Assembly (NCBI GenBank): GCA_030685235.1 | Contig: MU839087.1 | Coordinates: forward strand, 124,001 to 188,000 | Source: Copromyces sp. CBS 386.78 | Taxonomy: Eukaryota; Ascomycota; Sordariomycetes; Sordariales; Sordariaceae | DNA length: 64,000 nt | Direction of reading: 5' to 3' | Shown: positions 45,003 to 57,560 of the stretch, piece after piece | How the letters are laid out: each line of letters starts with the position of its first letter | Position numbering within the stretch: the stretch's first letter is position 1 | Notes under the pieces: model-generated | The model's input: only the letters and a program-made list of their open reading frames with translations | Told to the model about the DNA's origin: nothing | Databases searched by the model: none | Position numbers and translations under genes: made by a program

Positions 45003-45676
45003 CTATGAATTGGTGGGTGCAGCCATTTCCGATACCTTATCAGCGACCTCGTAATTTCCTGACAAGATATTAAGACGCCATATTAAGCCGGCGAAGGAAT
45101 CGGCTATTAGGACGGTGTTTGGGTTATTGCGTATGGAGGTTAGACCGTTGGGGAGGAGTGTTTTGAGCTGGGTTATGGTCTCGATCTCCGGTTTGGTAGT
45201 CTTCTCTTTGCTGATGTCGTGGCGGCGGAAGTCAGCAGTCCAGGCGAAGAACGGACTCCCATTTCCGTTACCGTTACCGTTACCGGTATTTACGTTCCCG
45301 CCCACGACGACGAAAAGATCAGGAGCCGGGTTCGGCGATGCAAACAGCGCTTGGACCGTAAAATCGAATGTGTGGATGGTTGTTGTCCTTCTGAACCCGA
45401 CGATGAACCGTTGTTGAGTGAAAATTGGTGCTGGTTCACCATGTCGGGTTGTTGGGATTGTATGTAACAAGGTGCAAGCTGGCGGTGGGAGCAGATTCCG
45501 TCAGGAGGAGGTCCCCGTTGAATCGGACGGCGATGTTTTCTAGCCAGGTCGGGAGAGGGAAATTGGGTTATTATGTGGTTTGGTAAGGGGAAGGTAGCGA
45601 CCTGGTTTTGGTAGGGGGGATGTGAACTGGGCGAGGGATCGTGTTGGAGACTCCATGTCGTGTTCACGATATCCAT
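45003..45676 (-). pseudogene. SMP-30/gluconolactonase-like beta-propeller relic
   Basis: Pieces of a fungal secreted beta-propeller family are spread over shifted frames: QVATFPLPNHIITQFPSP, then WLENIAVRFNGDLLLTESAP in a second frame ending at a TGA, then from about 45420 a third frame with IHTFDFTVQALFASP, DLFVVVGGN, LLPNGLTSIRNNPNTVLIAD and GLIWRLNILSGNYEVAD, which stops at 45003. At least two frameshifts and one stop separate the pieces. The C-terminal blades that should follow GNYEVAD are missing, and no signal peptide precedes the first piece. A CCGTTA hexamer expansion interrupts the blade near 45275 and reads as Asn-Gly repeats. Confidence 0.7.
45265..45286. repeat. (CCGTTA)3 hexamer repeat
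   Basis: Three units plus a partial fourth inside the propeller relic, reading NGNGNG on the minus strand. Its unit differs from the TTAGGG telomere repeat. Confidence 0.75.
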
Positions 45677-46192
45677 CCATCTTCTTATGCAAAACCTTTC
45701 TGATGAAGGTTTTGGTGTTTTTGATGTGTTGGATGGAGAGTCCGAGAGCTGAGCAAGAGGTGCAGCTCGGACTTCTTTCTGGCCGATGACTTTCTGGCCG
45801 ATCCACGCCGCATTCCTGCCTCGAAGTAACTCGGTGTCTTACATCAGAAGGAGAATGTTCGTTCTTCAATGCCATCTTGAAAATGTTGAATGTCCGCATA
45901 AAATTGCATCGTGGATACAAAGAAAGAAACGCCAAGAAGAAAAAAATAAAAATAAAAAATGAGAAAACAAAAACGAAAAGGAACAAGTCACCCAGGCCGA
46001 TACATTTCTTATCATAGTTAAACCCTATCACGATTAGTAACGGCATTTCTCTGTTTCTCAGCCAAACCGAACCGTATCAGACTGTCCATGTCCGGTTTTC
46101 ACGACCACTTCGCCCGGCTTGCCCATCGCGGGGAGAAAATCTCCATTCTCTGACAAATATAAGTAAGACAAATCAGCTATTTCGTCAACCAA
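45677..46192. other. Intergenic
   Basis: About 0.5 kb between the propeller relic and the tRNA-Ser gene. An A-rich plus-strand tract lies at about 45935-45980. No gene seen. Confidence 0.5.
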
Positions 46193-46292
46193 GTCACTTT
46201 GGCGGAGTGGTTAACGCGCTGCCCTGCTATTCGCAAGAAAGCATGTTTAGGCAGTTCCCTCGGGAGCGTAGGTTCGAATCCTACAGGTGACG
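46193..46292 (+). tRNA. tRNA-Ser(GCT) with a 19-nt intron
   Basis: The acceptor arms GTCACTT and AGGTGAC pair (one T-G). The D arm, anticodon stem CTGCC/GGCAG, a long class-II variable arm (CCCTCGGGAG) typical of serine tRNAs, and the T arm GTAGG-TTCGAAT-CCTAC are all present. The anticodon GCT is followed by A37, then an intron of about 19 nt (about 46230-46248) at the canonical position, then A38. A T-run at 46293-46310 can terminate Pol III. Confidence 0.95.
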
Positions 46293-47522
46293 TTTCTTTT
46301 TGACTTTTTTTTCCCACAACTACACACTCCTCATGCACGCTTACCGACGCTATGGAGCGACAAGGTGGCCTTTCATTTTGGCCTTCTCACCCTGATACGA
46401 TGGGGGCCATGAAAATTTCACGATGGCGAACCCGGGGCAATAGCTAAACCCAACTGATATGCAGCTTGTAGAGAAAGAACGTAGTAGGTAGGAACAGAGT
46501 TTCGCACTCCTCAGGCTTCGTATCGTGCCTGCCTCGATCGAGAGCCATGATTTCCACTATCATCCTCAAGTTTTCGGCTCACAGCCCCTCGGTAACTTAC
46601 CCCAGTTCGCATTGTTCGAACCCTGACATCTAGACCATTCCACAAGTTGCAACCACCCACGTCTACCTGGCCCTCCCCAAGCAACATTTCGGGTATTGTA
46701 ATCACGAGAAGTCAACCAAGTCTCTCCATCCAAAGGTCCGCAACTTCAACATGAGTCACGATGTCTCATTTCTGTCATTCAACTAGATGGACAACGTGGT
46801 AGGAGGTGTCCCATTGAAGAAGTGATGAACAACTCAAAACTCAACTCCGCCAGGCGACAAACACCAGCCATATAACGTTAAAATCAGTATGGCTTGCAAA
46901 GCCAATGTTAAATTCGCACGACAGAAATAACAGCAGAAGCAGTCCAAAAACTCAGCGAACATTTCAAAGTCCTTACTCGACGGGGTGGCACTGCGCGAGT
47001 TTGCAATAGAAGAACGTTCCCTTCAGCTCTCATGGCAAAGTTGGCGAAAGACACTCCAACATAACTCTTTGTTGGGACTCTGAATACATCTCAAAGACAG
47101 TCTAATGGTGGTGTCCACGAGCCAAAGACGCGGTGACAATGCGCCATTGAGGTGCTTACTTGAAGACTCATGGGCTTCGAAGCCGAAGAAACAATGACTC
47201 GGCACTCAACAAAGACCCGAACGGAAGAATTCCATTGTGTACAAATTTAACATCGAACAATGGAAGCCTACAAGCTCTTGCTCCACCTTACTCGAGATGT
47301 CCTCGGGACGTGATAGCTTCGACAAAGGATACATTGCGACTGTATAAAGCTATCTCGCAACCCGACTCCCATGCTAACATGAAACACTCTGTTCAGAGAA
47401 TAACAGCTTCAGCTTACAAGCACCTCGTGATATCACCTCCTAGGAACAAGCCAAAAAGCCAAAAAATACATACCCCACAGAGAAATTCAGGTCACAGAAA
47501 GACCGAAACAACAGCCATCAAA
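46293..47522. other. Intergenic, 1.2 kb
   Basis: Upstream of the RING gene. The frame of that gene is open leftward to about 47160, but this part lacks a better start and looks like 5' UTR. Nothing else supported. Confidence 0.5.
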
Positions 47523-48533
47523 ATGGACGCCGAAAACGAGACCTTCTTCCCCAACATCCGGCGCTACCTCTCCCTCCCGGCCTCCCAACAAAGAACTGCC
47601 GATAAACCCAACCCCGTCTGCTCCATCTGCCTCGCCAATCCATTGAAATGCTACCCGCTCAACAATTACGGCCCGAACGCCACCGTCGACTCCGAGGGTA
47701 ACGAGCTCGAGCGCATGGCCATCCTCTACTGCGGCCACGTGGTCGGCTACGACTGTCTGGAGGACTACATGTCGACCTGCTACAACAACTTCTCCCGCTC
47801 CAACGACAAGGAGCACCTGCCCCGCTGCCCTACATGCCGCGAGTCGCTGATCAAAGATTGCGAAAAACCCTACTTCGAGGATGACGAGGATCAAGACGGA
47901 TACTACTTCGTGATCCCCTTCGTTATTGCTCCCTCGGCCCCTCCCATCCCGGGCGGGCCCTCAGACGCGGGGGAGAACTACACCCATGGCAATCCCGTGC
48001 AGTTCAACATTCTCGACCGGGGCCAGATGGAGGCGATCGCGTTCAGTTATGACAAGTGGCAGGATATCCCTCTCACAAAGTCGGAGGGCGGGCTGTTGCC
48101 GGCTAGTTGTCGGTGCTGCGATCCGGAGCTGTATCGGCGCGCTTACCGGACGTACGAGGCGCAGCAGAGGGCGCTGCTGGGACCGAGGCCGATGGTCATG
48201 AATAACACGCTTTATGCGACCAAGGGGGCGCCACGGCTCGTGCCGGCTCCGCGGCCGTCTGTCTTTACGTCGCCTCCCAATAGGCCGAGTCACAATATTT
48301 GGAAGCTGGGGTTTTGCGTGGTGGCGCGGGTTCCGATGGAGGATGGGACTGAGAATTGGACGCAAGTGCGCATGCGCGTGGGCGATAGGGTAATGTATCA
48401 TGCGACCTTGAGCGATGGAACTCCGGTTGAGATCCCGTTGGAGCCAAGGTGTTTGGGGCCGCCTAGGTTCGGGCCGATGCGGTTCGGACGACATCCGGGT
48501 GTGTTGCAGGGAGCAATGGGGGCAGGAAGGTAG
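47523..48533 (+). CDS. RING-finger protein, filamentous-fungal type
   Basis: 336 residues, single exon, from ATG 47523 (MDAENETFFPNIRRYLSLPA). A RING-like zinc site runs from CSICLANPLKCY (Cys 33 and 36) through ILYCGHVVGYDCLEDYMSTC to PRCPTCRESL, with a long loop between the first and second ligand pairs. The order Cys-Cys...Cys-His...Cys...Cys-Cys fits a C3HC4-like E3 ligase finger, although one ligand is uncertain. After an acidic linker (EDDEDQDGYYF) there is a second conserved region with a CRCCDPELYRRAY motif and a Pro/Arg-rich end (GPPRFGPMRFGRHPG). Probably a ubiquitin ligase, but the substrate is unknown. The in-frame ATG about 40 codons upstream is less likely. Confidence 0.75.
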   Translation: MDAENETFFPNIRRYLSLPASQQRTADKPNPVCSICLANPLKCYPLNNYGPNATVDSEGNELERMAILYCGHVVGYDCLEDYMSTCYNNFSRSNDKEHLPRCPTCRESLIKDCEKPYFEDDEDQDGYYFVIPFVIAPSAPPIPGGPSDAGENYTHGNPVQFNILDRGQMEAIAFSYDKWQDIPLTKSEGGLLPASCRCCDPELYRRAYRTYEAQQRALLGPRPMVMNNTLYATKGAPRLVPAPRPSVFTSPPNRPSHNIWKLGFCVVARVPMEDGTENWTQVRMRVGDRVMYHATLSDGTPVEIPLEPRCLGPPRFGPMRFGRHPGVLQGAMGAGR

Positions 48534-49134
48534 TCGGGCAAATTCTCCTTTTGGATTTCAATGGATCCAGTGAAGAAGAAGACTCGATGTTTTGACCCCT
48601 TTCTGTTGTCGGGAGTTATTGTATACCTAGGTAGCCATTGCGCTGTCAGAATTGAGATGGATAGATAGACTTTTATATACCTGTACTTCATATGATCAAC
48701 AACGAAACTGATTGGTGTAGCGAAAGGTGGCGCACTGGTTCGTCGATCGTTCATTATTTGTGTCTTGTGATAATGTGAGGCGGGCGGGAGTTGGTGTGTA
48801 TTGAGGTGTCGAAATCCGTGATGATGATTTGAACGTACCGTCTATGACGTGCTAGAAGGGATAAGGCGGGTTTCGATGGTTGAGGTGATCACGTACCTCG
48901 CTCCACATCCCCTCAACGTTTTGGTATCGAGATAGCTGTATTTCACTTGAATAAATTAACATGCTTCTCTACTTGGATCTATCTCGCTTGGCAACCACCA
49001 TAATCTCCATCTCTCACTTGGTGGCTCCCACACAAACTGGGCTTCAGTTCCACGCTGTAGGTTCATTCAACACTTCACTTGGCCATGATTTGATCTCCAT
49101 ATGACCACATAACCAACTCGCTCTTCACAATGCC
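48534..49134. other. Intergenic between convergent RING and blm10 genes
   Basis: About 0.6 kb, two 3' UTRs. No gene seen. Confidence 0.5.
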
Positions 49135-52100
49135 TTAGGCAAAGTAACTCTTCCACAACACGCCCTCCAAGTCCTCCAGTTGTTCGCTTGTAAAATACTG
49201 TGACAAATTTTAGCATATCTCCCCAATGTAGCCAAGATATCACAGACTCAACAAAGAGGAAACTCACCTTCTGATCAACAGTCCAACTATCCTGCCTCGT
49301 CTTCTTAAACTCCGCCAAAATCCCCTTGGTCGCCTTGCCCACCACACCGGGATCACTCGCCGCATGCGTCGCCAAGTGCGCCAACACCTCAGGCATCCAC
49401 TTGGGCGGCGGCGTGGCATAGGGGAACGCCTCGATGAGGGCGCCCAAGCCCAGCACGGCCGCATGCCGCCTGACAATCTGCTTTTGCACGTCCACGGGCG
49501 TGTCGGTGCCTGGCAACTTGCGCTTGGGCATCGGGTTCATCTTCAGCTGCAGCTGGAAGCGGTCCTTGAGCTGCTCGATGATGGGGTTGCGAATGCTTTC
49601 CGGCGAGCACCTTATCATGCCAGCGAGCGTGGCGCTGGCACCATCGCGGACTTCGAGTTGCACGTCGGACAACATGTCGCCGACGGCGTCGAAAAGCATT
49701 TGTCGCTGAGCCGGCTGGGTTAGGAAAAGTCGACGGAAGTAGACGACTTGCATGTTGACCAGCGCGCGTAGGCGCTGATGCCATGAGGTAGCCGTCTTGC
49801 CGACCCGGATCAGGGCGACGATGAAAGCGTCGTCCTCGCCGGACCGGAAGGGGATATTAGGCATGTGTCGGTAGACGTGGTATGCGAGCCGCATGAGCTC
49901 GGGGTCTTCCTTGACGTCCATCATGTGTAGCAGCTGGTCGATGAACGGCTCGGGGAAGAATGGCACAAGCTGGATGCATTCCTGGGAGGCGAGCATGCTG
50001 TCCAGCCACACAAGTACCGTCTTGGAACCAGACGTATAGCTGGACGGTGTCTGTTGTCCGGGAGTGCGCTCATGACGCCACTTCTCGAGACGATCAAAGA
50101 CCTCGCGGATCGTGGCCGTGAACTCCTCATTTGCCTTGTAAGGGCGGATACCGATCGAGGAGGCACTCTTGTTTTGCTCAAGAAGAGCTGAAACATTGGG
50201 GAAAGACTCGTGGTATCTGGTCCGGTAAATTGTTGCAATGACTCTACCGATGGATTCTCGCACGGACTTGTAAGGATGATCGATATGAGCAAGGAAGTCT
50301 TCGAGGATGGGCCTATCGCGCCGGAAATGCCAGCCAGCATCGTTGATGATGAACTCGAGCAGCTGAATCTTGGCGGACTCCTTGAAGGCTGCATTAGAGT
50401 TCATATCAAGGCGGAAGTTGGCCAAAGAGTCGATCAACTCCTTCGAACGTCTAGGGTCCTTGGAATCAACGGTGAGATGAAGGCACGTCATCCAGTACTG
50501 CAGGTTATCCGGTGTCAAATCGTCCGCGATCACCTTGAGCATCAAGGGTGCCGCGAAAGCCCAGACCTTGTCGCGGAACTCGCGGGGGTCATCGCTGCTT
50601 CCGGACAACATGGCTCCAACGATTTCTGCCGTAGCCCGGTGCTGGTGCTTGTCGCTGCCATCTCCGTATATCTCCTTCGTCAACTCAACGATGTCGTCAA
50701 ACGTGGCAGCAGTCTGGCCATAGTTCATGAGGTCAAACACCTGCATAAGAAGAACGACGTTGGACATTCGGAATCTGTCTGCGCCGGCATCTCTGGGTTC
50801 CTGCTTGAGGTACTCGAAGCATTGCTTGAACCAGTCACGGGTCAAAAGCTTTCCGATTTGTTGACGGGCAGCTGTCTCGACCTCGTCATATGCCAGGAAT
50901 GGCTCCGGGTTCGCAGATGAGGCGATGAACTTCTTTCCCCACACCAACCAACCAGGATGATCGCTATCGACGAAGTACTTGATCTCGTCACTGGTCTCAA
51001 ACTGGGAGAGGAACTTCTGGGTCACCTCAGGATCGTCTACAGGAACGGGAACCTCAAACTTATTGTCTCCGATATCCTGCTCTAGCAAGTACTTCTCATA
51101 GCTGTGCTGGTAGACCGCCCTCATGTCAATGGAGGTACATAGTCCGCTAAATGCAGCCAGATAAGTCGAGCGGAGGCCGGGATGCGGATCATTCGTGCCG
51201 GTGACGACCAGTTCGATGAACTCAGGAGGCGCTAGTGTCTCGAACCGAAGAGACATGTTGAGTGCGAACATAGCACACCTCGTGGCGACCTTCCAATGTG
51301 AAGCCTTGGCCTTATTGATCAACTCCAAGCCCAATGCAGCCTTCTTCTCCTCAACCCTGGCGCGACGCTCTTTAATGAACTCATGACGCCGGGTGATGGC
51401 CGCTGAAAAGTCTTGCGACGGTTGAATGGTGTCAGCGATGGATCGATCGAACAGGATCATACGCTCAAACGGCTTGCCGAAATCAATCAGCGGGTAGAGA
51501 GCTGTGGCGCCCAAATTCTGAATAGACGTCTTGTCTACACTAGCGGTTTCGATGTAGAGCTTCATAAGCTCAGGAGCGAACCGCCAGTCTTTCATGGACG
51601 TCTTGAGCAGGGTGGTGAAGAAGAGGGTATACATGGCGCCCTTGATACGGTCATGATCCACGTCATCCAGTGCCTTACGCAAAGCCTTGAGGATGACTGG
51701 AATAACAAGAGGCCTTCCACCAATGATGACCTTGAGTGAGGAGTCTTGAGCACTTTGTGCGACCCGACGAACATCCGCATATGATGAAGTGCAAGACTCA
51801 GCAAGATCCATGAGCAGACGTCGATCCAGCTCACTGCTTGTACGATACGCCGAGTTGTACTTAACACGCTGGAGCTGGTACGCATCCGCACGCTTGATCA
51901 AGAGCGGCCGAGGATAGACCTTTCGTAGACCGGAGATCTTGAACGGAGAAATATCGGCCTTGTACAGGCGAGTCAAACGCTCCAAGGGGTGGGCAGAACG
52001 TTCAATTCCCACGTCTGTAATCCATGTTCTGTAAGCACTATACAGAGCCGTGAAGCACGCAACGTCATCCTGCTGGTTTGCGTTCAGGAAGGAGTGGGTT

Positions 52101-55066
52101 TGCGACAGTGTCCTCCCGACCTCCTCACGAAGATCGTGCACGCGATGGTAGAGGGGATCATCCGTGGTCAAGACGTATCCAGCGGGGTACCGGAATGTGC
52201 GCTTGAGCTCGTCGTCGTCGGCGATTTCGGCCAGAGGATCATCGTCCTCTTCCATGATTGTGTCACCTGCCGCGTCAGTGTCCTCGCTGGAGCCACTTGC
52301 TTCTCCCGACGCACGGAGAGGGTCGAAAAGAGTTGAGACGCCTGAGATCAAAAGACGAAGTGCTGTCAAGCTCCGTGACAGCTCGTCTGACCACTCCTTG
52401 TTCTTTCCCTTTCTGCTAACCGGAGGATCATCACTCATCAGCTGCATAAGTCTCTCCGTAGCACCACGGGCCTCGCTCTCGAAAAGCTCAACTGCGAAGG
52501 CAACTTCGGCGGGAGACGGCCGGTGCCACTTGATAGTGAGTTCAGATGGTGCAGTCGTACGGCCCCAGTCGCTGACGTCGATACCGCGGGCAATGACATC
52601 GGGCTCAAACAGAGCATTGTCGATTGGGTAGGTGTGGGTAAGGTTGAGCAGCAAATGATGGACGTAGTTGGAGATGTGAATGGTGGGCAGACCACGGCAT
52701 TTCTCTTGCATATACTTGGCGATGCCGAAAAGCTCATCCTTGTATTTGAGAACCTCACCGCCGACGTGGACCACGCACATGCTTAGCATGCTCACATGCC
52801 AGACCAGAGCTCTGTCCCTGGGAAGCACTTCGGTGCCACTGCTTCGATCTGATGCAGCACCGTTGTAGTCAATCTCATTGCGGATGTTGACAATCAGCAT
52901 GGGAATGAAGACTTTAAGCGTCTTTTCCGGGTTGACCTTGCAAAGGGCATTGCAAATCCACGCCATGGCATCCCGAGCTTGATGTACTACATGCGTTGAC
53001 ACAAAGTTCGCAAGCTTCTCCAACGCAGAGTCAAAGAGCTGAGGAGAGAGGGACGCGAACAGAGGCGTCAGCGCAGCAGGGAGTGTGTTGATCACGTTAT
53101 CCTCTGGTGAACCGGTTCGTAGATGGCTCGCATCTGGAAGATTCTCTAACAAGGCAAAAACCTTTCCAAGGAGAGCCATGACAAACTCTCCAAGGCCAGC
53201 GGTCGAGGATCGAAGGATGTTTGCTTCGTCTTCATCACTGAGCTCCATGTTGTAGTTGATCTTCACATCTTGTCCCTCGCGCTCCATTCTCTCCATTTCA
53301 CCCTGGACCCAGTTGATGGCAAGGCTCGTGTCGTGAATGTCGTGATTCTCATCAACCAGCGGGACAAAAGGAATGCTGTATGCCACACTTTGGATAAAGT
53401 TCAGGGTGTACTGTGTCTTGTTGAGGTCGTTCGCATCAATGCCAGGAAGGGCCAAAGCCAGAAGAGCGGTAATGTGGCAGCGGTACCCCTTTTGCTTCGA
53501 CATGATGTTGGCGATCATTTGAAGACTGCAGAGACTCGATGTCGTCCGATGCACCTCTACAAGCCCTTGCAAGCTTGGGTAGAATCGCTGGAGGGCACCC
53601 GGAAGCATCAGGTCTGGCTCGAGGTATGTGAGCCCTTGCAAGGCGGTATAATAGTAATTAACGACCTTGGAGCTCTTGGCGAAGAGGCCCATGAAGACAA
53701 CCTCTCTGAGGGAGAGCACGAATCGCTTCTTCAAGTCGTCGTTTATCCGACGGTCTGCGGGAATACCCAGCTCGGCGCTCTGCTCACGATTCCAGCGTGA
53801 AACGAAAATATCGGTCAAGAAGAAAGTCAACTGGGCGAGAAACATGGACCACGCTCCCTGGTTCGAAGGGTGGAAGAAGGTGTCTATTGACTCCATTAGA
53901 CCCTCGAGGCTGGACATGATGGAACTTTCCTGATCAAGGCAAAGAGGTGATATTGAGTGTACAATCCACCTAGCAACCATGTAGGGTACCGGGTACTTTT
54001 TCTTGTCCTTTTCCAAATAAATCCCCAGCCCAGAGGAATAATCAAGCGAGGCGTATGGTGAGTTGGCTTGCCCGACGGGAATTTCCGTCAGTCGTAGAAT
54101 GGCTGTAAAGATGAGGTCGGATTGTTCACGAGTGAAGATGCCGTGCTCAGTGAATGGAACATGTGTACAGCTTAGATAGTCCCTGGCCATTCGGGAAAAG
54201 ATGTCAATGAAGCCCACGTCATAGGCCTTGGACCGGGTCATGAGGGACCACAAGTGGAAGAAGGTGGGCAAGAAGTCAGAGGGAGCTGACTGAGGCTCGG
54301 TTGGGGGTGCTGGACCGGTTGGCAGCAGCGTGTTGATAGCGCCGGCCACGATGTAGGCATTGGACAAGTCGGAAGTGCTGAAGTAGGGCAGCAGCTCGTC
54401 CAAGATTGCGCGGCGCTCCTTGGGATCAAAGTAGACACTCCCGTGAAGACAGAGCTTCATAATGTGTTTTTGAGCACGTTTCCTGCTACCTTGGTGAGGG
54501 GCCGTTTCCGAAGGGAACACCAGACCCTTGAGCTCCTTCCAGAGCGGTCGCCAGTCCAGTGTCAAATCCTCGACCGGCTTCAGGTAGTGCCGCTTGCGCG
54601 TCAACGTGACTACCATTCTCGCGAACCTATCAGCTGTGTTGATGTCAAGGCCGGGGGCGAGGGCCAGATGGTAGTAGAGACGGGCGAGACGGGCCCGAAG
54701 CTCCCTGGTCATCTCAAACTTGAGGTTTAGCCATCCCTGAAGCTCGCGAGTCCAGTGTACAGCACCTGGAGAGAAGTCCTCGGCCATGACAGAGATGTAG
54801 AGGTTCTTGAGGATGCCATTCAAAGCGGCATCCCTGTGCGACTCCTCCTCGACATCGAATGGAAGCAGGCGGAAGTAGCTGAAGGTTCGGGGACGGTAGC
54901 GCTTCTGGTCATCTTGGTCTGAGCCATTGGCACATGGCAGTCCGGGCGACGTGGCGCGGGAGATGGTGTCGGCGGAGGCCAGTAAACCGCCGAGGAACAT
55001 GGAATGTGCTCCTTCGGCAGCGAAGTGGCCAGCGGCACCGGGATGCGCGTCTAGGGACTCGTCCAT
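49135..55066 (-). CDS. blm10: Proteasome activator BLM10/PA200
   Basis: Exons 55066-49268 and 49197-49135 with a 70-nt intron (GTGAGT donor, CACAG acceptor) give 1953 residues. The protein is built of HEAT-like helical repeats with the family N terminus (YRPRTFSYFRLLPFDVEEES at about 57-76), a central acidic low-complexity segment (about 870-900, around DTDAAGDTIMEEDDDP), and the Blm10 C-terminal block (EFKKTRQDSWTVDQK). The final exon encodes YFTSEQLEDLEGVLWKSYFA, ending in the hydrophobic-Tyr-X motif that docks into the alpha-ring pocket of the 20S proteasome and opens its gate. Without splicing, the frame reads past the donor into 66 unrelated residues and loses the motif. Blm10 caps proteasomes for ATP-independent degradation and nuclear import or storage of core particles. 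Length is in line with fungal homologues (about 1900-2150). Confidence 0.95.
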
Positions 55067-56329
55067 GATTTGATATAGTAGGTCGGCTAAGCCAAGGGGT
55101 TCCCTGTAGGCTGGCTTGACGAAGCGCTTGGGGAAAGAGCTTCGAGGGCGTGGTCACACGACACCGTTGGGGTTGAGGGGTTGCCGTGTTTGACAGATTA
55201 GCGAAATCGGCCGGGTCCCAGACACGAGGCTGTGATGCGGCTGCCGTGGGGTTGTGGTAGTGTGGGAGTTTGTCGGGGGAGAATCGCAAATGGCGAAACG
55301 GTTCGGGGCCGGCTTAGTTCAGTTATTTCGATATGACGGTAGCTGATCGGAAAGTCTGCGACATTGACTCGGAGGCAAAGGCGTGGTACGGATGGACGGA
55401 TAGCGGATGTTTAAGTAGTGGTAGTGGTTCGAGGCAAATGGATTGCGACAGCCGTCAACTGCCTATTACGACCAGCTTCGGTGTTGAAGACAAGCTGAGG
55501 GGACCTGGGAGAACGGGAAGTCGGAGTTAGCTTACGTTTCCCTGCGTCGTAATGGCCGAATCTGGAAGGGGTCGCAAGGCTGAAGGAGTAGTCGTAATGG
55601 TATAGCAATGGGAGTGGTGATGGTGATGGCAATGATATCTAGCGAAATCCCAATGTTTCAAGATGCGTTGCCAAGGGGGGCCAAGGAGGCCAAGGGTTCA
55701 GTTGTCTTTCAAGATCGGACATACGTGACGTGAACGTCTCTTGTGTTGATGTGTGTTGGTTTGGTAGGCAGCAGGGGGTCTCCAAAGGACTTGGTCAAGG
55801 CTGGATTACCTTATGGTTGGAATATTGAAGTCGGATGGATGGCTCCTGTCATGGCACGGGGATGGTATTCGGACCCGGGGGAAAGTGGAGGGGGGATGGA
55901 TGAATGGACCGTGGAACTTGCAGAAACCTGTCCGTCCAGCAAAACAAGCAATCGCCACCGGCAGATCCAGTCTCGCGCAAAACAGCTTCGTAATATACTG
56001 GATACCTAAAAAGAGAAGGAAAAAAACGATGGCTCCAAAAGGAAGGGACGGATATGGATGCGGCGAGCGATATGTAACGTGTCAGGGGACACAGGTTACC
56101 TTAGGCAAGGGCTGATGATGCACGACGACGGGGTGTTTTGGATGCTTCCTTCAAACCTGGAAGCTCCTTCTCAAGCTGTTGCAGTGATGCCGGAAATGGG
56201 GGGTGAACAATGGCGGCGGGCAGGGAGCTTGGGCCTGGCTGATGGAAGTTAGACTTCGCGGAACATATGAGGGGGTGGTAAACCTCTACTTGACGGCTGA
56301 CTCAGAATTATCTGTGCTGAGACCGTTAT
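55067..56329. other. Intergenic, blm10 promoter up to the RIP boundary
   Basis: About 1.25 kb of normal base composition between the blm10 start and the abrupt switch to AT-rich DNA. No gene supported. It includes the blm10 promoter and 5' UTR. Confidence 0.6.
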
Positions 56330-57271
56330 ATAAATAAGCCGCTTTCAAAAATAATATTTATTGGAATATCGGTTACTTCACATAACCTCTGAACCAACCG
56401 CTTAACCAACAAAAGTTATCGCATCATTACTAGCATAACTAAATGGCCATATCTAACTAGCTAAAAAAAATGTAACTATCGCCAGCCCATCTCTATACGG
56501 TTACGTTTTATTATCTATTATTTATATTAACGACGTATTTAGTTAATAGTTAATTTTGTATACTATTATATTACTGTATTATTATAATTAGTTTTCTTAT
56601 AGCAGTTATTTTCTTATATAATTAACTACGTTTTCTATTATATATATTAATTATACGAAAATTATTAAACAATAGTTTACTATATTTTATCGGTAGATTA
56701 TCTTAGTTATAAAATATTATAATAGTTTATATTATTAATTATAGTACAATTATTTTAGTTGGGTTATATATTTGTAGCTACTTGTTTTACTTAATTATTA
56801 CCGCTATTAATAGTTTTTATAGTAGATTATATATTAACCGTATTGTAATAGTTTTATATTATTAGCCGTAATATAGGATTTTGGTTAATTTGTTGAATTA
56901 ATGTTAAATTTATTTGTAGTTAGTTAGTTAGATTATTAAGTCGTTAGTATAAATATTTATTGCGTTTTCTAATCGTTTATTGATATATTTAATATAGTTA
57001 TTATTTTATTATTGTTTAAATTTGGCTGATATAAATTATTATTAATATATTTAGTTTTTTATTATAAAATCGGTATATAAACGGTTTAGATATCTTTAGC
57101 TATTATTTGGGTAGATTGTAGCTAGATGTAGCCGCTATAGATATTTAACCTTCTTTAGCTAGATAGTGTAGAAATAACTATTGAAGTCGAAATAATTATT
57201 GGATTATTTGTGCGCTAGACCGAATTAGGGTATCGTATTGGTTTAGTTTATTAATTAAAATTGAAAGGAGC

Positions 57272-57560
57272 GCTCGAGTAGTGATGGGACGCCCTATTTA
57301 CGTCGGCTATTGAAACAATCCTATGGAGGCTTTCCATTGGGTTTTGTTGAAGCAATACGGGCTATTGCAAAAGTTTAGTTGGGTTAGTAATCCTACGCTT
57401 GAGTGGTGATGGGCACTGTAATACCTTCTACTGTTTGTAGTAACTTTACGTATTTGCTTGAGTGGTGATAGGCATACTTTTTAGATTATGAGTGTCGTTC
57501 GAGTGATGATGGATGGGTATTGTACTGTAATACCTTCTAGATTATGTTGCGACGCCCTGT
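57272..57560. repeat. Degenerate repeat island inside the RIP block
   Basis: Four copies of a motif close to GCTTGAGTGGTGATGGGC occur at 57272-57288, 57397-57413, 57456-57472 and 57497-57512, spaced irregularly. A second motif, ACTGTAATACCTTCTA, occurs at about 57415-57430 and 57524-57539. GACGCCCT occurs near both ends. The island keeps TpG and CpA-derived triplets that the surrounding DNA has lost. Confidence 0.7.

Noticed and set aside
45265..45286. CCGTTA repeat as an interstitial telomere
   Set aside because: Fungal telomere unit is TTAGGG; this hexamer differs and lies within a gene relic.
47160..47522. Upstream extension of the RING protein frame
   Set aside because: No ATG at the open-frame start and composition unlike protein; ATG 47523 fits better.
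49067..49134. The unspliced C terminus of blm10 reading on to 49067
   Set aside because: It reads through a good intron and loses the conserved SYFA ending.
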